From Micromonospora thermarum (GTDB lineage Bacteria; Actinomycetota; Actinomycetes; Mycobacteriales; Micromonosporaceae): 64,000 bases of DNA. Positions 47,181 to 55,699 of the stretch are shown piece by piece; the stretch's first letter is position 1; each line of letters opens with the position of its first letter. Location of the stretch: NCBI RefSeq assembly GCF_012034245.1, contig NZ_JAATEO010000019.1, forward strand, positions 1-64,000, in the 5' to 3' direction. The translations under genes were made by a program, and so were the position numbers. A model generated the notes under the pieces. It did no database searches. It was not told where the DNA came from and saw nothing but the letters and a program-made list of their open reading frames with translations.

Positions 47181-48236
47181 TCAGTAGACGCTCACGCCGT
47201 AGACGCTCAGCGCCTCGGTGACCGGCTGGAAGTAGGTGGTGCCGCCGGTGGTGCAGTTGCCGCTGCCGCCGGAGGTGAGGCCGAGGGCGGTGGAGCCGCT
47301 GAACAGCGAGCCGCCGCTGTCACCGGGCTGGGCGCAGATGTTGGTGCGGATCAGGCCGGAGACCGAGCCCTCGGCGTAGTTCACCGTCGCGTTCAGCGCG
47401 GTGACCGAGCCGCTGTGCAGGCCGGTGGTGCTGCCGGAGCGCTGCGCCGACTGGCCGACGAACGCGTTGCCGGCGCCGGTGATGTCCCGGTAGCTGCCGT
47501 TCCAGAGGTAGACGTTGCCCGGCTGCGTGGTGGTCTGGTTGCTGTACCGGACGATACCGTAGTCGTTGCCCGGGAAGCTGGAGCCGGCCCGGGTGCCCAG
47601 CAGCGTGGTCTGGGACGAGTTCGAGTACCAGCTCGACGAGATGTTCGTGCAGTGGCCGGCGGTGAGGAAGTACTTCACGCCGCTGCTGTTGCGCACGTTG
47701 AAGCCGAGCGAGCAGCGCCCGCCGCCGCCGGCGTAGATGGCCTGTCCGCCGGAGATCCGGGTGCTCAGCACGCCGGCCTCGGCCTCGATGCGCACCGCGC
47801 CGTTGGTCCGCGCCGCGGCGGCCCTCACCCGCTCCAGCTTGGCGCCGGTCACGGTGCTGTCGACGGAGACGACGACCTGGTTGGTGGCCGGGTCGACCCA
47901 CCAGGCGGTGCCCGGGATCTTGGCGGTGCGCTCCAGCTCGGCGGTGGCGCGGTTCAGCTCCGCGGCGCCGCGCTTGACGATCTTCGGGGTGGCGCCGGCC
48001 GCGGCGACCTGGCGGGCGGCGACGGCGTCGGTCACGGCGACGACCATCTTGCCGTTGGCGCCGGCGTACGTGCCGGCGGCGCGGTCACCGAGCCGCTCGG
48101 CGAGGGTGGCCGCGGCGTCCGGTGAGGCGGCGGCGGGGGCGGCCTGGGCCGGGGCTCCCATCAGGGATCCGGCGACCAGGGTTCCGGCCGCGACGAGGGT
48201 GGCGGCGCGGCGGAACGTGGACCTCGTGGGTCGCAT
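47181..48236 (-). CDS. Secreted streptogrisin/alpha-lytic-type serine protease
   Basis: The 351-residue preproprotein has a Sec signal peptide (1-32, ending GAPAQAAPAA), a pro-domain (about 40-158), and a mature chymotrypsin-fold domain starting near ISGGQAIYAGGGGR. The triad is His195 in LTAGHCTN, Asp225 in GNDYGIV and Ser307 in QPGDSGGSL. Cysteines at C175, C196, C301 and near the end form expected disulfides. It is secreted and autoprocessed, typical of family S1E. GGAGG precedes the ATG by seven bases. It is divergent from the SGNH hydrolase across a 248-bp AT-rich promoter region. Confidence 0.93.
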   Translation of the reverse strand: MRPTRSTFRRAATLVAAGTLVAGSLMGAPAQAAPAAASPDAAATLAERLGDRAAGTYAGANGKMVVAVTDAVAARQVAAAGATPKIVKRGAAELNRATAELERTAKIPGTAWWVDPATNQVVVSVDSTVTGAKLERVRAAAARTNGAVRIEAEAGVLSTRISGGQAIYAGGGGRCSLGFNVRNSSGVKYFLTAGHCTNISSSWYSNSSQTTLLGTRAGSSFPGNDYGIVRYSNQTTTQPGNVYLWNGSYRDITGAGNAFVGQSAQRSGSTTGLHSGSVTALNATVNYAEGSVSGLIRTNICAQPGDSGGSLFSGSTALGLTSGGSGNCTTGGTTYFQPVTEALSVYGVSVY

Positions 48237-48484
48237 GTAACAACCTCCGTGAGAGAGGGAACGGCCCGCGCCGGGGCGGCGGGACCGCGGGGATCAACCC
48301 GGCGAGCTGGGGAAACCGGCCGAGCTGAGGGAAGTATTCATATATTTAAGATCGTAGGCAAGACCCCGGTTTGCCCGAATTCATCCAACGGCCACATGTT
48401 ACGGCTGCGCAACATTGTGGACACAGACGGTTGTCTATACGCTCCGGTCACCGTGTATCCCGGGACCCGTGACCGGAGGCCACC
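48237..48484. promoter_or_regulatory. AT-rich divergent promoter region of the secreted protease and SGNH hydrolase
   Basis: Bases 48335-48360 (ATTCATATATTTAAGATC) are strikingly AT-rich against the background. On the minus strand TTGCCT and AATACT with 17-bp spacing could be the protease promoter. No other gene is seen in this 248-bp gap. Confidence 0.5.
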
Positions 48485-49315
48485 ATGACCCTCGTCCGTC
48501 GCGCGCTGGCCACCCTCGCCAGCCTCGTCACCCTCGTCCTGATCGCCGCCACCCCCGCCGTCGCCGACTCCGGCCCGCCGCCGAACTCGATGGCGAGCCT
48601 CGGCGACTCCATCACCCGCGGCTTCAACGCCTGCGGCTGGTACACCGACTGCACGTCGCGCTCGTTCAGCACCGGGGACTACTCCACGGTGAACAGCCAC
48701 TACCTGCGCATTCGCGCGGTGAACCCGACCATCAACGGCCGCAACCACAACGACGCCCGGTCGGGGGCGAAGTCCGCCGACATGTACGGCCAGGCCGGCA
48801 CCGCGGTCAGCCAGGGCGTCGGGTACGTCACCATGCTGATCGGCGCGAACGACGCCTGCACCAGCTCGGAGTCCTCGATGACCTCGGTGGCCACCTTCCG
48901 GGCGAACATCGACTCCGCGCTCAACCGGCTCAAGGCCGGCCTGCCCACCGCCAAGGTCTTCCTCATCAGCGTCCCGGACATCCACCGGCTCTGGTTCGTC
49001 GGCAAGGACAACGGCAGCGCCCGCAGTGCCTGGTCGCTCTTCGGCATCTGCCAGTCCATGCTGGCCAACCCGACCTCCACCGCCCAGGCCGACGTCGACC
49101 GGCGCAACCGGGTCCGGCAGCGGGTGATCGACTTCAACACCCAGCTCGCGGCGGCCTGCGCGGCGTACGGCGCGAACTGCCTCTTCGACAACAACGCCGT
49201 CTTCGGCTACCCGTTCACCCTGAGCCAGCTCTCCGGCTGGGACTACTTCCACCCGAACACCAGCGGGCAGCAGGTGCTGGCGAGCGTGTCGTACGCCGCC
49301 GGCTTCCGCTGGTAG
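48485..49315 (+). CDS. Secreted SGNH/GDSL hydrolase
   Basis: The 276-residue secreted esterase/lipase-like enzyme starts MTLVRRALATLASLVTLVLI, a Sec signal peptide cleaved near AVADSG. SGNH blocks are visible: block I MASLGDSITRG (nucleophile Ser42), the glycine/asparagine blocks SGAKSAD and LIGANDAC, and block V DYFHPN (Asp/His near 255). Substrates of this group include lipids and acetylated glycans; none can be fixed here. It is divergent from the protease, which suggests joint control. Confidence 0.9.
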   Translation: MTLVRRALATLASLVTLVLIAATPAVADSGPPPNSMASLGDSITRGFNACGWYTDCTSRSFSTGDYSTVNSHYLRIRAVNPTINGRNHNDARSGAKSADMYGQAGTAVSQGVGYVTMLIGANDACTSSESSMTSVATFRANIDSALNRLKAGLPTAKVFLISVPDIHRLWFVGKDNGSARSAWSLFGICQSMLANPTSTAQADVDRRNRVRQRVIDFNTQLAAACAAYGANCLFDNNAVFGYPFTLSQLSGWDYFHPNTSGQQVLASVSYAAGFRW

Positions 49316-49393
49316 GCGACCGGTGACCGGCGCGCGGCGCCCCGGCGGACGCGCGCCACGCCACCCCGGAGCCGTACCGGCGACACCCGATCG

Positions 49394-49870
49394 TCAGCCG
49401 ACCCGGCGGCGCGCCCCCGGGCCCGGCCGCGGCACCACCTCGCGGGGCTCGTCGATCTCGTGGCCGCGCTCGCACCGCAGCACGACGCTCACGTCGCCGC
49501 CGCAGTCGCGGTGCGCGACCCGCAGCGGCGAGCCCTCCGGGTCGGCGAGGTAGCGATCACCCCACGCGAGCACGGCGACCAGCACCGGCCACAGGTCGAG
49601 ACCCTTGGGGGTCAGCCGGTACTCGTGGCGCAGCCGGCTGCCCGGCTCCCGGTACGGCTCCCGCCGCAGCACGCCCTCCTCGACGAGCGTGGCGAGCCGG
49701 TTGGTGAGCACCTGGCGGGGGATGCCGGTGCGGACCCGCATGTCGTCGAAGCGGCGGACACCGTTGAAGACCTCACGCAGCACCACGAGGGCCCACTTCT
49801 CGCCGAGGACCTCCATCGCGCGGGCGAGGGTGCAGTTCTCGATCGACCAGTCCAGTGCCGCGGGTCTCAT
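49394..49870 (-). CDS. HxlR-family transcriptional regulator
   Basis: From ATG 49870 (MRPAALDWSIENCTLARAM) the protein has 158 residues. The HxlR winged helix shows VLGEKWALVVLREVFNGVRR, FDDMRVRTGIPRQVLTNRLA and YRLTPKGLDLWPVLVAVLAW. The N-terminal cysteine in ENCTLARA is a typical sensing position. TAGCCT lies seven bases before the ATG, a leaderless arrangement. It is divergent from a thioesterase and shares an operator-like inverted repeat with it. A longer in-frame start is not supported. Confidence 0.88.
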   Translation of the reverse strand: MRPAALDWSIENCTLARAMEVLGEKWALVVLREVFNGVRRFDDMRVRTGIPRQVLTNRLATLVEEGVLRREPYREPGSRLRHEYRLTPKGLDLWPVLVAVLAWGDRYLADPEGSPLRVAHRDCGGDVSVVLRCERGHEIDEPREVVPRPGPGARRRVG

Positions 49871-49882
49871 ACCCGCCAGGCT

Positions 49883-49900
49883 AGGTCTGATTGACAGACT
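49883..49900. promoter_or_regulatory. Shared operator-promoter of HxlR regulator and thioesterase
   Basis: GTCTG and CAGAC (49885-49889 and 49895-49899) are inverted around ATTGA. The repeat overlaps TTGACA (49892-49897), a -35-like box of the thioesterase gene, so regulator binding would block it. Confidence 0.5.
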
Positions 49901-49926
49901 CAGCAAACGGCTGCGAGGCTGAGTCC

Positions 49927-50439
49927 ATGACACAGACGCAGGACCGCAGCCGCACGTTCTCCTGGTCCGACCCGGGCATCAACGCCGCTCAGCTCGGCCG
50001 GCGCAGCGGCCTCGACCTGCTGCGGGCGATGATCGCGGGCGAGCTCGCCGCCCCGCCGATCATGCACCTGGTCGACATGGCGCGGATGGAGGCCGAGGAG
50101 GGCTGGGTCGCGGTCGAGCTGGTGCCGCAGGAGTTCCACTACAACCCGCTCGGCACCGTCCACGGTGGCGTCATCTCCACGCTGCTGGACACGGCCGCGG
50201 CCTGCGCCGTGCACACCACCCTGCCGGCCGGCGTGGGCTACACCTCGCTCGACCTGAACGTGAAGTTCCTCCGCCCGGTCACCGTCGACTCCGGCACGCT
50301 GCGCTGCGAGGGCACCGTCCTCCAGCGCGGTCGCCGTACGGCCCTGGCCGAGGCCCGTCTGACGGACACCAAGGGCCGCCTGATCGCCCACGCGACGTCC
50401 TCCTGCCTCCTGTTCCCGGTGGACTCCCCCACCCCCTGA
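49927..50439 (+). CDS. PaaI-family acyl-CoA thioesterase (hotdog fold)
   Basis: The 170-residue protein starts at ATG 49927 (MTQTQDRSRTFSW). It has a hotdog domain with FHYNPLGTVHGGVISTLLDT, matching the PaaI motif HGG..(A/S)..D, and SLDLNVKFLRPVTVDSGTL. It probably hydrolyses aryl- or acyl-CoA. A GAGGCT box six bases before the ATG suggests a leaderless transcript. It is divergent from the HxlR regulator, which probably controls it. Confidence 0.88.
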   Translation: MTQTQDRSRTFSWSDPGINAAQLGRRSGLDLLRAMIAGELAAPPIMHLVDMARMEAEEGWVAVELVPQEFHYNPLGTVHGGVISTLLDTAAACAVHTTLPAGVGYTSLDLNVKFLRPVTVDSGTLRCEGTVLQRGRRTALAEARLTDTKGRLIAHATSSCLLFPVDSPTP

Positions 50440-50453
50440 CCCCACCCCCCGCC

Positions 50454-50520
50454 GATCATGGAGTTTCGGCCCTCGATACGGGCGGAATGCGCCCTTCGCC
50501 CGGCCAGAAAGTGCAAGATC
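50454..50520. repeat. GATC-ended intergenic element, hybrid copy
   Basis: The left end is GATCATGGAGTTT and the right end AAAGTGCAAGATC; compared as complements they match at 10 of 13 positions. The right end resembles the 55700-55766 element. It lies between the convergent thioesterase and desaturase genes. Confidence 0.55.
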
Positions 50521-50547
50521 GGCGGGCGGGTGAGGGCACGTGGAGCC

Positions 50548-51483
50548 TCAGCCTCGGGCGGACTGGCGGGCGCGGCGGGCGTCGCGCTTCTCCTCGAAGC
50601 GGGACGCGGCGCGCTCCAGGTCGTCGAGGTGGGCGGCGATCTGCTCGCGGGCGGCCTCGCCGTCGCCGTCCAGACCGGTGACCTTGAAGATGTCCCACTG
50701 GCGCAGCACCGGGACCACCACATCGTCGCGGTGCTGTCGCAGGTCGTAGATGCCGGCCAGGGCGATCGCCACCGACTTGCGGGCGAAGCCCTCGATGCCG
50801 TTGCCCGGCATCTGGAAGTCGGCCAGGACGTCGGCCACCGCCCGCATCGCCTGGCTCGGGGCCAGCTCGAAGGCCGCGTTGAGCAGGTTGCGGTAGAACA
50901 CCATGTGCAGGTTCTCGTCGGCGGCGATCCGGGCGAGCAGCGCCTCGCACCGCGGATCGCCGGTGACCTTGCCCGTGTTGCGGTGGGAGATCCGGGTGGC
51001 GAGTTCCTGGAACGACACGTACGCGAGCGAGTGCAGCATCTCCTCGTCGTGGGCGTTGTGGAAGCCGTTCGACATGTGGACCATCCGGGCCCGCTCCAGG
51101 GCCACCGGGTCGACGGCACGGGTCACGGTCAGGTAGTCCCGGATCGCCGTGCCGTGCCGCCCCTCCTCGGCGGTCCACCGGTGCACCCACGTCCCCCACG
51201 CGCCGTCCCGGCCGAAGAGCGTGGCGATCTGGTGGTGGTACGAGGGCAGGTTGTCCTCGGTGAGCAGGTTGACGATGAGGGCGGTACGAGCCACCTCGGG
51301 GATGGTGGAGTCCTCCGGGGACCACGCCTCCCCACCGAGCGGCCCGTCGAAGGTACGCCCCTCGCTCCACGGCACGTACTCGTGGGGGAACCACTCCTTG
51401 GCGATCGACAGGTGCCGGTCGAGGTTCTTCTCGACGACGGCCTCGAGTTCGTGCAGGAGGGCGGTCTGGCTGAGCACGGTCAC
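50548..51483 (-). CDS. desA: Acyl-ACP desaturase (soluble diiron type)
   Basis: The enzyme inserts a double bond into an acyl-ACP with oxygen and electrons. The 311-residue protein starts MTVLSQTALLHELEAVVEKN at GTG 51483. The diiron ligands are in the ferritin-like bundle: TAEEGRHGTA and ADENLHMVFYRN, the two EExxH-type motifs of plant-type stearoyl-ACP desaturases and mycobacterial DesA. GGGAG precedes the start. A 31-bp near-perfect palindrome lies 9 bases upstream. Confidence 0.93.
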   Translation of the reverse strand: MTVLSQTALLHELEAVVEKNLDRHLSIAKEWFPHEYVPWSEGRTFDGPLGGEAWSPEDSTIPEVARTALIVNLLTEDNLPSYHHQIATLFGRDGAWGTWVHRWTAEEGRHGTAIRDYLTVTRAVDPVALERARMVHMSNGFHNAHDEEMLHSLAYVSFQELATRISHRNTGKVTGDPRCEALLARIAADENLHMVFYRNLLNAAFELAPSQAMRAVADVLADFQMPGNGIEGFARKSVAIALAGIYDLRQHRDDVVVPVLRQWDIFKVTGLDGDGEAAREQIAAHLDDLERAASRFEEKRDARRARQSARG

Positions 51484-51492
51484 GGCGATCTC

Positions 51493-51523
51493 CCTACGGT
51501 GGCGTAACTTACGCTACCGTAGG
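51493..51523. promoter_or_regulatory. 31-bp near-perfect palindromic operator upstream of desaturase
   Basis: Arms CCTACGGTGGCGTAA and TTACGCTACCGTAGG flank a single C, with one mismatch in 15. The size and symmetry are those of a TetR-family operator; FadR/DesT-like control of a desaturase is plausible. No regulator gene is adjacent. Confidence 0.75.
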
Positions 51524-51573
51524 TCCGATCGGCCGTCCGCGCCAGTGGCGTCCCAGCCGGACGCCCCGGCAGT

Positions 51574-52896
51574 TCAGCTCACCAGGGGCTTCAGGTCCAC
51601 CGCCGGAGGCGTCCACACGCCGGCCTCCGCGCGTACCTGCTCACCGGAGCGGATGTCCTTGACCTCGTCCCCCTCCGGGCCCGGGAACCACACGTACGGG
51701 ATGCCGCGCCGCTCGGCGTACCGGATCTGCTTGCCGAACTTCGCCGCGCTCGGCGACACCTCGGTCGGCACGCCCCGTGCCCGCAACGCCTCGGCGACGC
51801 GGTTGCTCACGCCCCGCGACTCCTCGTCGGTCACCGCCACCAGCACGCAGGTCGGCACGTCCCGCGACACGGTCAGCGCGCCCGCGCCGAACAGCAGGCC
51901 GAGCAGGCGGGTCACCCCGATGGAGATGCCCACGCCGGGGAAGCGGGCCGTTCCGGCGGTGGCGAGGTTGTCATACCGGCCGCCGGAGCAGACCGAGCCG
52001 AACCGCTCGTACCCGATCATCTGCGTCTCGTAGACGGTGCCGGTGTAGTAGTCCAGGCCCCGCGCGATGCGCAGGTCGGCCACGCACAGGCCGGGGGCGT
52101 GCTCGACGGCGGTGTCCATCACCCGGACCAGTTCCTCAATGCCCTCGTCGAGCAGCGGGTGGTTCACCCCGAGCGCCCGCACCGCGTCGGCGAACGACGC
52201 GTCCGGCGCGGAGATCTCGGCGAGGGCCAGAACGGCCTTGGCCTGCGCCTCGCTCGCGCCGGCCGTCTCGGCCAGCAGCTCGGCGACCCTCGCCGGACCG
52301 ATCTTGTCGAGCTTGTCGACGGCGCGCAGCGCCGCCTCCGGGTCCTCGATCCCGATGCCCCGGTAGAAGCCCTCGCAGATCTTGCGGTTGTTGACCTGGA
52401 TGCGTACCGGTGGGATCGGCAGCGAACGCAGGGCGTCCCCGATCACCAGCGGCATCTCCGCCTCGTGGTGCGGGGCGAGGGTGTCCCGGTCGACGATGTC
52501 GATGTCGGCCTGGAGGAACTCCCGGTACCGACCCTCCTGCGGCCGCTCGCCCCGCCACACCTTTTGGATCTGGTAGCGACGGAACGGGAACTGCAGCTTG
52601 CCGGCGTTCTCCAGCACGTAGCGGGCGAACGGCACGGTCAGGTCGAAGTGCAGGCCGAGGGCGTCGTCACCGGCCGGGCCGTCGGTGTCGGCCTGCAGCC
52701 GCCGGATCAGGTAGACCTCCTTGGAGGTCTCCCCCTTGCGCAGCAACTGGTCGAGGGGCTCGACCGCGCGGGTCTCCAGCGGCGCGAACCCGTACAGCTC
52801 GAAGGTGCCGCGGATCCGGTCCAGCACGTACTGCTCGATCATCCGCTGGGCGGGCGTCCACTCCGGGAAGCCGGAGATGGGCGTGGGCTTGCTCAT
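51574..52896 (-). CDS. hisS: Histidyl-tRNA synthetase
   Basis: HisRS charges tRNA-His, a class II enzyme. The 440-residue protein starts MSKPTPISGFPEWTPAQRMI. Motif 2 is in KVWRGERPQEGRYREFLQAD, the histidine-A motif in RGLDYYTGTVYE, and motif 3 near GIGISIGVTRLLGLLFG (GVGISIGVTRLLGLLFG). The C-terminal anticodon domain has VPTCVLVAVTDEESRGV and YVWFPGPEGDEV. GGAGC precedes the ATG. It is followed upstream by the MBL hydrolase gene, the usual actinobacterial order. Confidence 0.97.
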   Translation of the reverse strand: MSKPTPISGFPEWTPAQRMIEQYVLDRIRGTFELYGFAPLETRAVEPLDQLLRKGETSKEVYLIRRLQADTDGPAGDDALGLHFDLTVPFARYVLENAGKLQFPFRRYQIQKVWRGERPQEGRYREFLQADIDIVDRDTLAPHHEAEMPLVIGDALRSLPIPPVRIQVNNRKICEGFYRGIGIEDPEAALRAVDKLDKIGPARVAELLAETAGASEAQAKAVLALAEISAPDASFADAVRALGVNHPLLDEGIEELVRVMDTAVEHAPGLCVADLRIARGLDYYTGTVYETQMIGYERFGSVCSGGRYDNLATAGTARFPGVGISIGVTRLLGLLFGAGALTVSRDVPTCVLVAVTDEESRGVSNRVAEALRARGVPTEVSPSAAKFGKQIRYAERRGIPYVWFPGPEGDEVKDIRSGEQVRAEAGVWTPPAVDLKPLVS

Positions 52897-52950
52897 GATG
52901 CTCCGTTCACAGGTACCGCGCGGTCCGCGCGGGAAGAATCGGTGCGGCCG

Positions 52951-53670
52951 CTACAGGCCGCGGGCGGGGTCCGCCGGTCGCGCGGCGTCGTTCCCGGCCA
53001 CCTCGATGAGGTACGGGTTGGTCGCGCGCTCACGGCCGATGGTCGTCGCAGGGCCGTGGCCGGGCAGCACGACGGTGTCGTCCGCCAGCGGGAGGATCTT
53101 GCTCCGCAGGCTGGTGAGCATCGCCGGCATGTTGCCGCCCGGCAGGTCGGTGCGGCCGATCGAGCCGGCGAAGAGCACGTCGCCGGAGAGGCAGATCTCG
53201 TCCGCCTCCCAGCGCGAGCCGGCACCGGGCAACCGGAACAGCACCGACCCGCCGGTATGGCCGGGCGCGTGGTCGACGGTGATCTCCAGCCCGGCGAGGC
53301 TCAGCGTGGCGCCGTCGGTCAGCTCGGCGACGTCCTCCGGCTCGGTGTACGGCAGGCGCCCGCCGAAGAGCGCGGTGAGGTCGGCCGACAGCCCCTTCGC
53401 CGGGTCGGCGACCAGTTCCCGGTCGCCCGGGTGCACGTACGCGGTGATCCCGCGAGCACCGCAGACCGGCGCGACCGAGAAGGTGTGGTCGAGGTGGCCG
53501 TGGGTGAGCAGGACCGCGGCCGGGTGCAGCCGGTGCTCGGCCAGCAGCGCGTCGAGCCGGTCGAGCACGCCGATACCGGGGTCGACCACCACGCACTGCT
53601 CCCCGGGCGCGGTGGCGACCACGTAGCAGTTGGTGCCGAAGGCGTCCGCGGGAAAGCCGGCAACGAGCAC
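52951..53670 (-). CDS. Metallo-beta-lactamase-fold hydrolase, glyoxalase II-like
   Basis: The 239-residue protein starts at GTG 53670 (MLVAGFPADAFGTNCYVVAT), eight bases after GGAAGGGGAG. The metal motif LLTHGHLDHTF (HxHxDH) is near residue 67, followed by DHAPGHTGGS and LSGDVLFAGSIGRTDL and a late HGP (VLPGHGPATT). These are the zinc/iron ligands of glyoxalase II-like hydrolases. It may hydrolyse S-lactoyl-mycothiol or similar thioesters. It lies beside hisS in actinobacteria generally. Confidence 0.9.
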   Translation of the reverse strand: MLVAGFPADAFGTNCYVVATAPGEQCVVVDPGIGVLDRLDALLAEHRLHPAAVLLTHGHLDHTFSVAPVCGARGITAYVHPGDRELVADPAKGLSADLTALFGGRLPYTEPEDVAELTDGATLSLAGLEITVDHAPGHTGGSVLFRLPGAGSRWEADEICLSGDVLFAGSIGRTDLPGGNMPAMLTSLRSKILPLADDTVVLPGHGPATTIGRERATNPYLIEVAGNDAARPADPARGL

Positions 53671-53928
53671 GTCCGCTCCCCTTCCGTCGAGCTGTCGGGT
53701 CCCCGCCCGTGAGCCTAGTCGCCGACGCGAGCCGTTTCGTCGACGCACCGGCTCGGCAACCCGGCCGGGAACAGTGACGATGCCCGATGACCGCAGCCCC
53801 GACCTCGTACACCACATTCCCAGCCGCTGGCCGTACACTCTGGCGGGCGTGTGGCGTGGCGCACCTGCCCAGCCGACAGGCGAGCGGCCCGTCCGCCACG
53901 GAACCAGGGTAGAGGAAGGGGAGCACGG

Positions 53929-54819
53929 GTGGCTTCCAGCAGGGACCGGCAGCGCAAACTCGCACGGGCCAAGCTCGACCGGCAGATGGCCCGGCGTGCC
54001 GCCCGGGTCCGCCGTCGCCGGCAGATCCAGGCCGGGGTCGGCGTCGCCGTCGTCCTCGCGCTGATCGTGGTCGGCTCGGCCTGGGGCCTGGGCGCCTTCG
54101 ACCGCGACCCGGCCGAGAACTCCGCCGCCGAGGACGTCTGCCTCTGGACGCCGCAGGACGCCGCCGCGAACACCAACCTCAAGGACGTCGGCACCCCCGC
54201 CACCACCGGGCTGCCGACCGAGGGCGTCCGGACGATGACCGTCGTCACGAACCAGGGCGCCCCGGTCACCGCCGAGCTCGACGTCGCCAGCGCCCCGTGC
54301 GCGGTGGCGAGCATCTCGCATCTGGCCAGCCGCTCCTTCTACGACAACACCAAGTGCCACGAGATCACGACCGAGGGCGCGGTGCGCTGCGGCGACCCGA
54401 GCGGCACCGGGCTGGGCGGCCCGGCGTACTCGTTCTACGACGAGAACGTCCCCACCGCCGCGCCGTCCCCGTCGGCGAGCCCCGCGCCCGGCCAGCCCGC
54501 GACGTACCCGAAGGGCACGGTCGCGATGATCGGCAGCGCGCCGGGGGCGAACGGCAGCCAGTTCCTGGTCTTCTTCAAGGACTTCACCACCGCCGACCCG
54601 AAGTACTCGATCATCGGGCGGGTCACGTCCGGTCTGGAGACGATCGAGAAGATCGGCAAGCTGCCGACCGTGGACAATGGGAGCGGGGCGAAGGTCAAGC
54701 CCAAGGACGACGACGTGGTCGTCCAGAGCCTGACGGTCACCGAGCCGGCGCCGAGCCCGGCGGCGACGCCGACCACCACGGCGTCGGCCACCCCGGCGGC
54801 CAGCCCCAGCGCCGGCTGA
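53929..54819 (+). CDS. Membrane-anchored cyclophilin-type peptidyl-prolyl isomerase (catalytic arginine replaced)
   Basis: GTG 53929 (MASSRDRQRKLARAKLD) follows GGAAGGGGAG. The 296-residue protein has a basic N-terminus, one helix (about 38-58, GVGVAVVLALIVVGSAWGLG) and a cyclophilin-like extracytoplasmic domain. The catalytic region reads KCHEITTEGAVRCGDP, where cyclophilins have FHRxxxxFxxQGGD, so the catalytic arginine is Glu. NGSQFLVFFKD matches the substrate-binding NGSQFF. Four cysteines are shared with the next gene, probably two disulfides. A Ser/Pro/Thr tail ends the protein. It is probably a binding rather than isomerase homologue. Confidence 0.85.
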   Translation: MASSRDRQRKLARAKLDRQMARRAARVRRRRQIQAGVGVAVVLALIVVGSAWGLGAFDRDPAENSAAEDVCLWTPQDAAANTNLKDVGTPATTGLPTEGVRTMTVVTNQGAPVTAELDVASAPCAVASISHLASRSFYDNTKCHEITTEGAVRCGDPSGTGLGGPAYSFYDENVPTAAPSPSASPAPGQPATYPKGTVAMIGSAPGANGSQFLVFFKDFTTADPKYSIIGRVTSGLETIEKIGKLPTVDNGSGAKVKPKDDDVVVQSLTVTEPAPSPAATPTTTASATPAASPSAG

Positions 54820-54862
54820 CGCGGCCGACCCACCAACCCGACACAGCGCAGGAGGATCAGGC

Positions 54863-55684
54863 GTGACGTCCACCAGAGAGCGGCAGCGCGCGGCGGCCCG
54901 CGCCCGGCTCGAGAAGGAGATGGCCGAACGGTCGGCCCGGGCCCGCCGGCGTCGGCAGACCCAGGCGATCGTCGGGGCGGGTGCCGCCCTGCTGCTGGTG
55001 GTCGCCGGCACCGTCTGGCTGGTGTCCACCGTCGGCGACGACCCGTCGACCGACACGGCCGCGCCGTCGGGCGCCGCCCAGTGCGCGTTCACCCCGATCG
55101 AGGCCGACCAGCGGACCCCGCAGATCAAGGACGTCGGCCTGCCGAGCAACCAGCAGTCGAACACCGGCACCCAGACGCTCACGATCGACACCAACCTGGG
55201 GCAGATCGCCGCCAAGGTCGACCGGTCGCGGACGCCGTGCACCGCCGGGAGCTTCACCCACCTGGCGGAAAAGAACTTCTTCGACAACACCAAGTGCCAC
55301 CGACTGGTGACCGAGGGCATCAAGGTGCTCCAGTGCGGTGACCCGAGCGCGACCGGCAAGGGCTGGCGGGAGACCGACGGCACCGGCGGGCCGAGCTACC
55401 GGCTCGCCGAGGAGAACCTGCCCACGGACAAGCGGCCCCCGTACCCGGAGGGCGTCATCGCGATGGCGAACTCCGGCCAGCCGGGCAGCACCGGCAGCCA
55501 GTTCTTCATCGTGTACGGCGACTCGCCGCTGGACCCGAACTACACGGTGCTCGGCACGATCACCAGCGGCATGGACATCGTGAAGCAGGTGGCGGCGGCG
55601 GGCGACGACAAGGCCTTCGCCCAGCAGGCCGGCGGCGGTCACCCGAAGAAGGAGATCGTCATCAACAAGCTCACCATGAGCTGA
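54863..55684 (+). CDS. Membrane-anchored cyclophilin-type peptidyl-prolyl isomerase
   Basis: The 273-residue paralogue starts at GTG 54863 (MTSTRERQRAAARARLEKEM), 43 bases after the first gene. It has the same plan: basic tail, one helix (about 37-57), and extracytoplasmic cyclophilin domain. Here the catalytic region KCHRLVTEGIKVLQCGDPSA keeps the arginine, and GSTGSQFFIVYGDSPLDPNY keeps the substrate site. It also has the four shared cysteines. It is likely the active member of a duplicated pair helping folding of secreted proteins. Confidence 0.88.
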   Translation: MTSTRERQRAAARARLEKEMAERSARARRRRQTQAIVGAGAALLLVVAGTVWLVSTVGDDPSTDTAAPSGAAQCAFTPIEADQRTPQIKDVGLPSNQQSNTGTQTLTIDTNLGQIAAKVDRSRTPCTAGSFTHLAEKNFFDNTKCHRLVTEGIKVLQCGDPSATGKGWRETDGTGGPSYRLAEENLPTDKRPPYPEGVIAMANSGQPGSTGSQFFIVYGDSPLDPNYTVLGTITSGMDIVKQVAAAGDDKAFAQQAGGGHPKKEIVINKLTMS

Positions 55685-55699
55685 CCTTCGCACCCCCGC

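Noticed and set aside
48335..48450. AT-rich stretch as a prophage or transposon scar
   Set aside because: It lacks inverted ends or target duplication and lies between two normally spaced divergent promoters, so a regulatory role is more likely.
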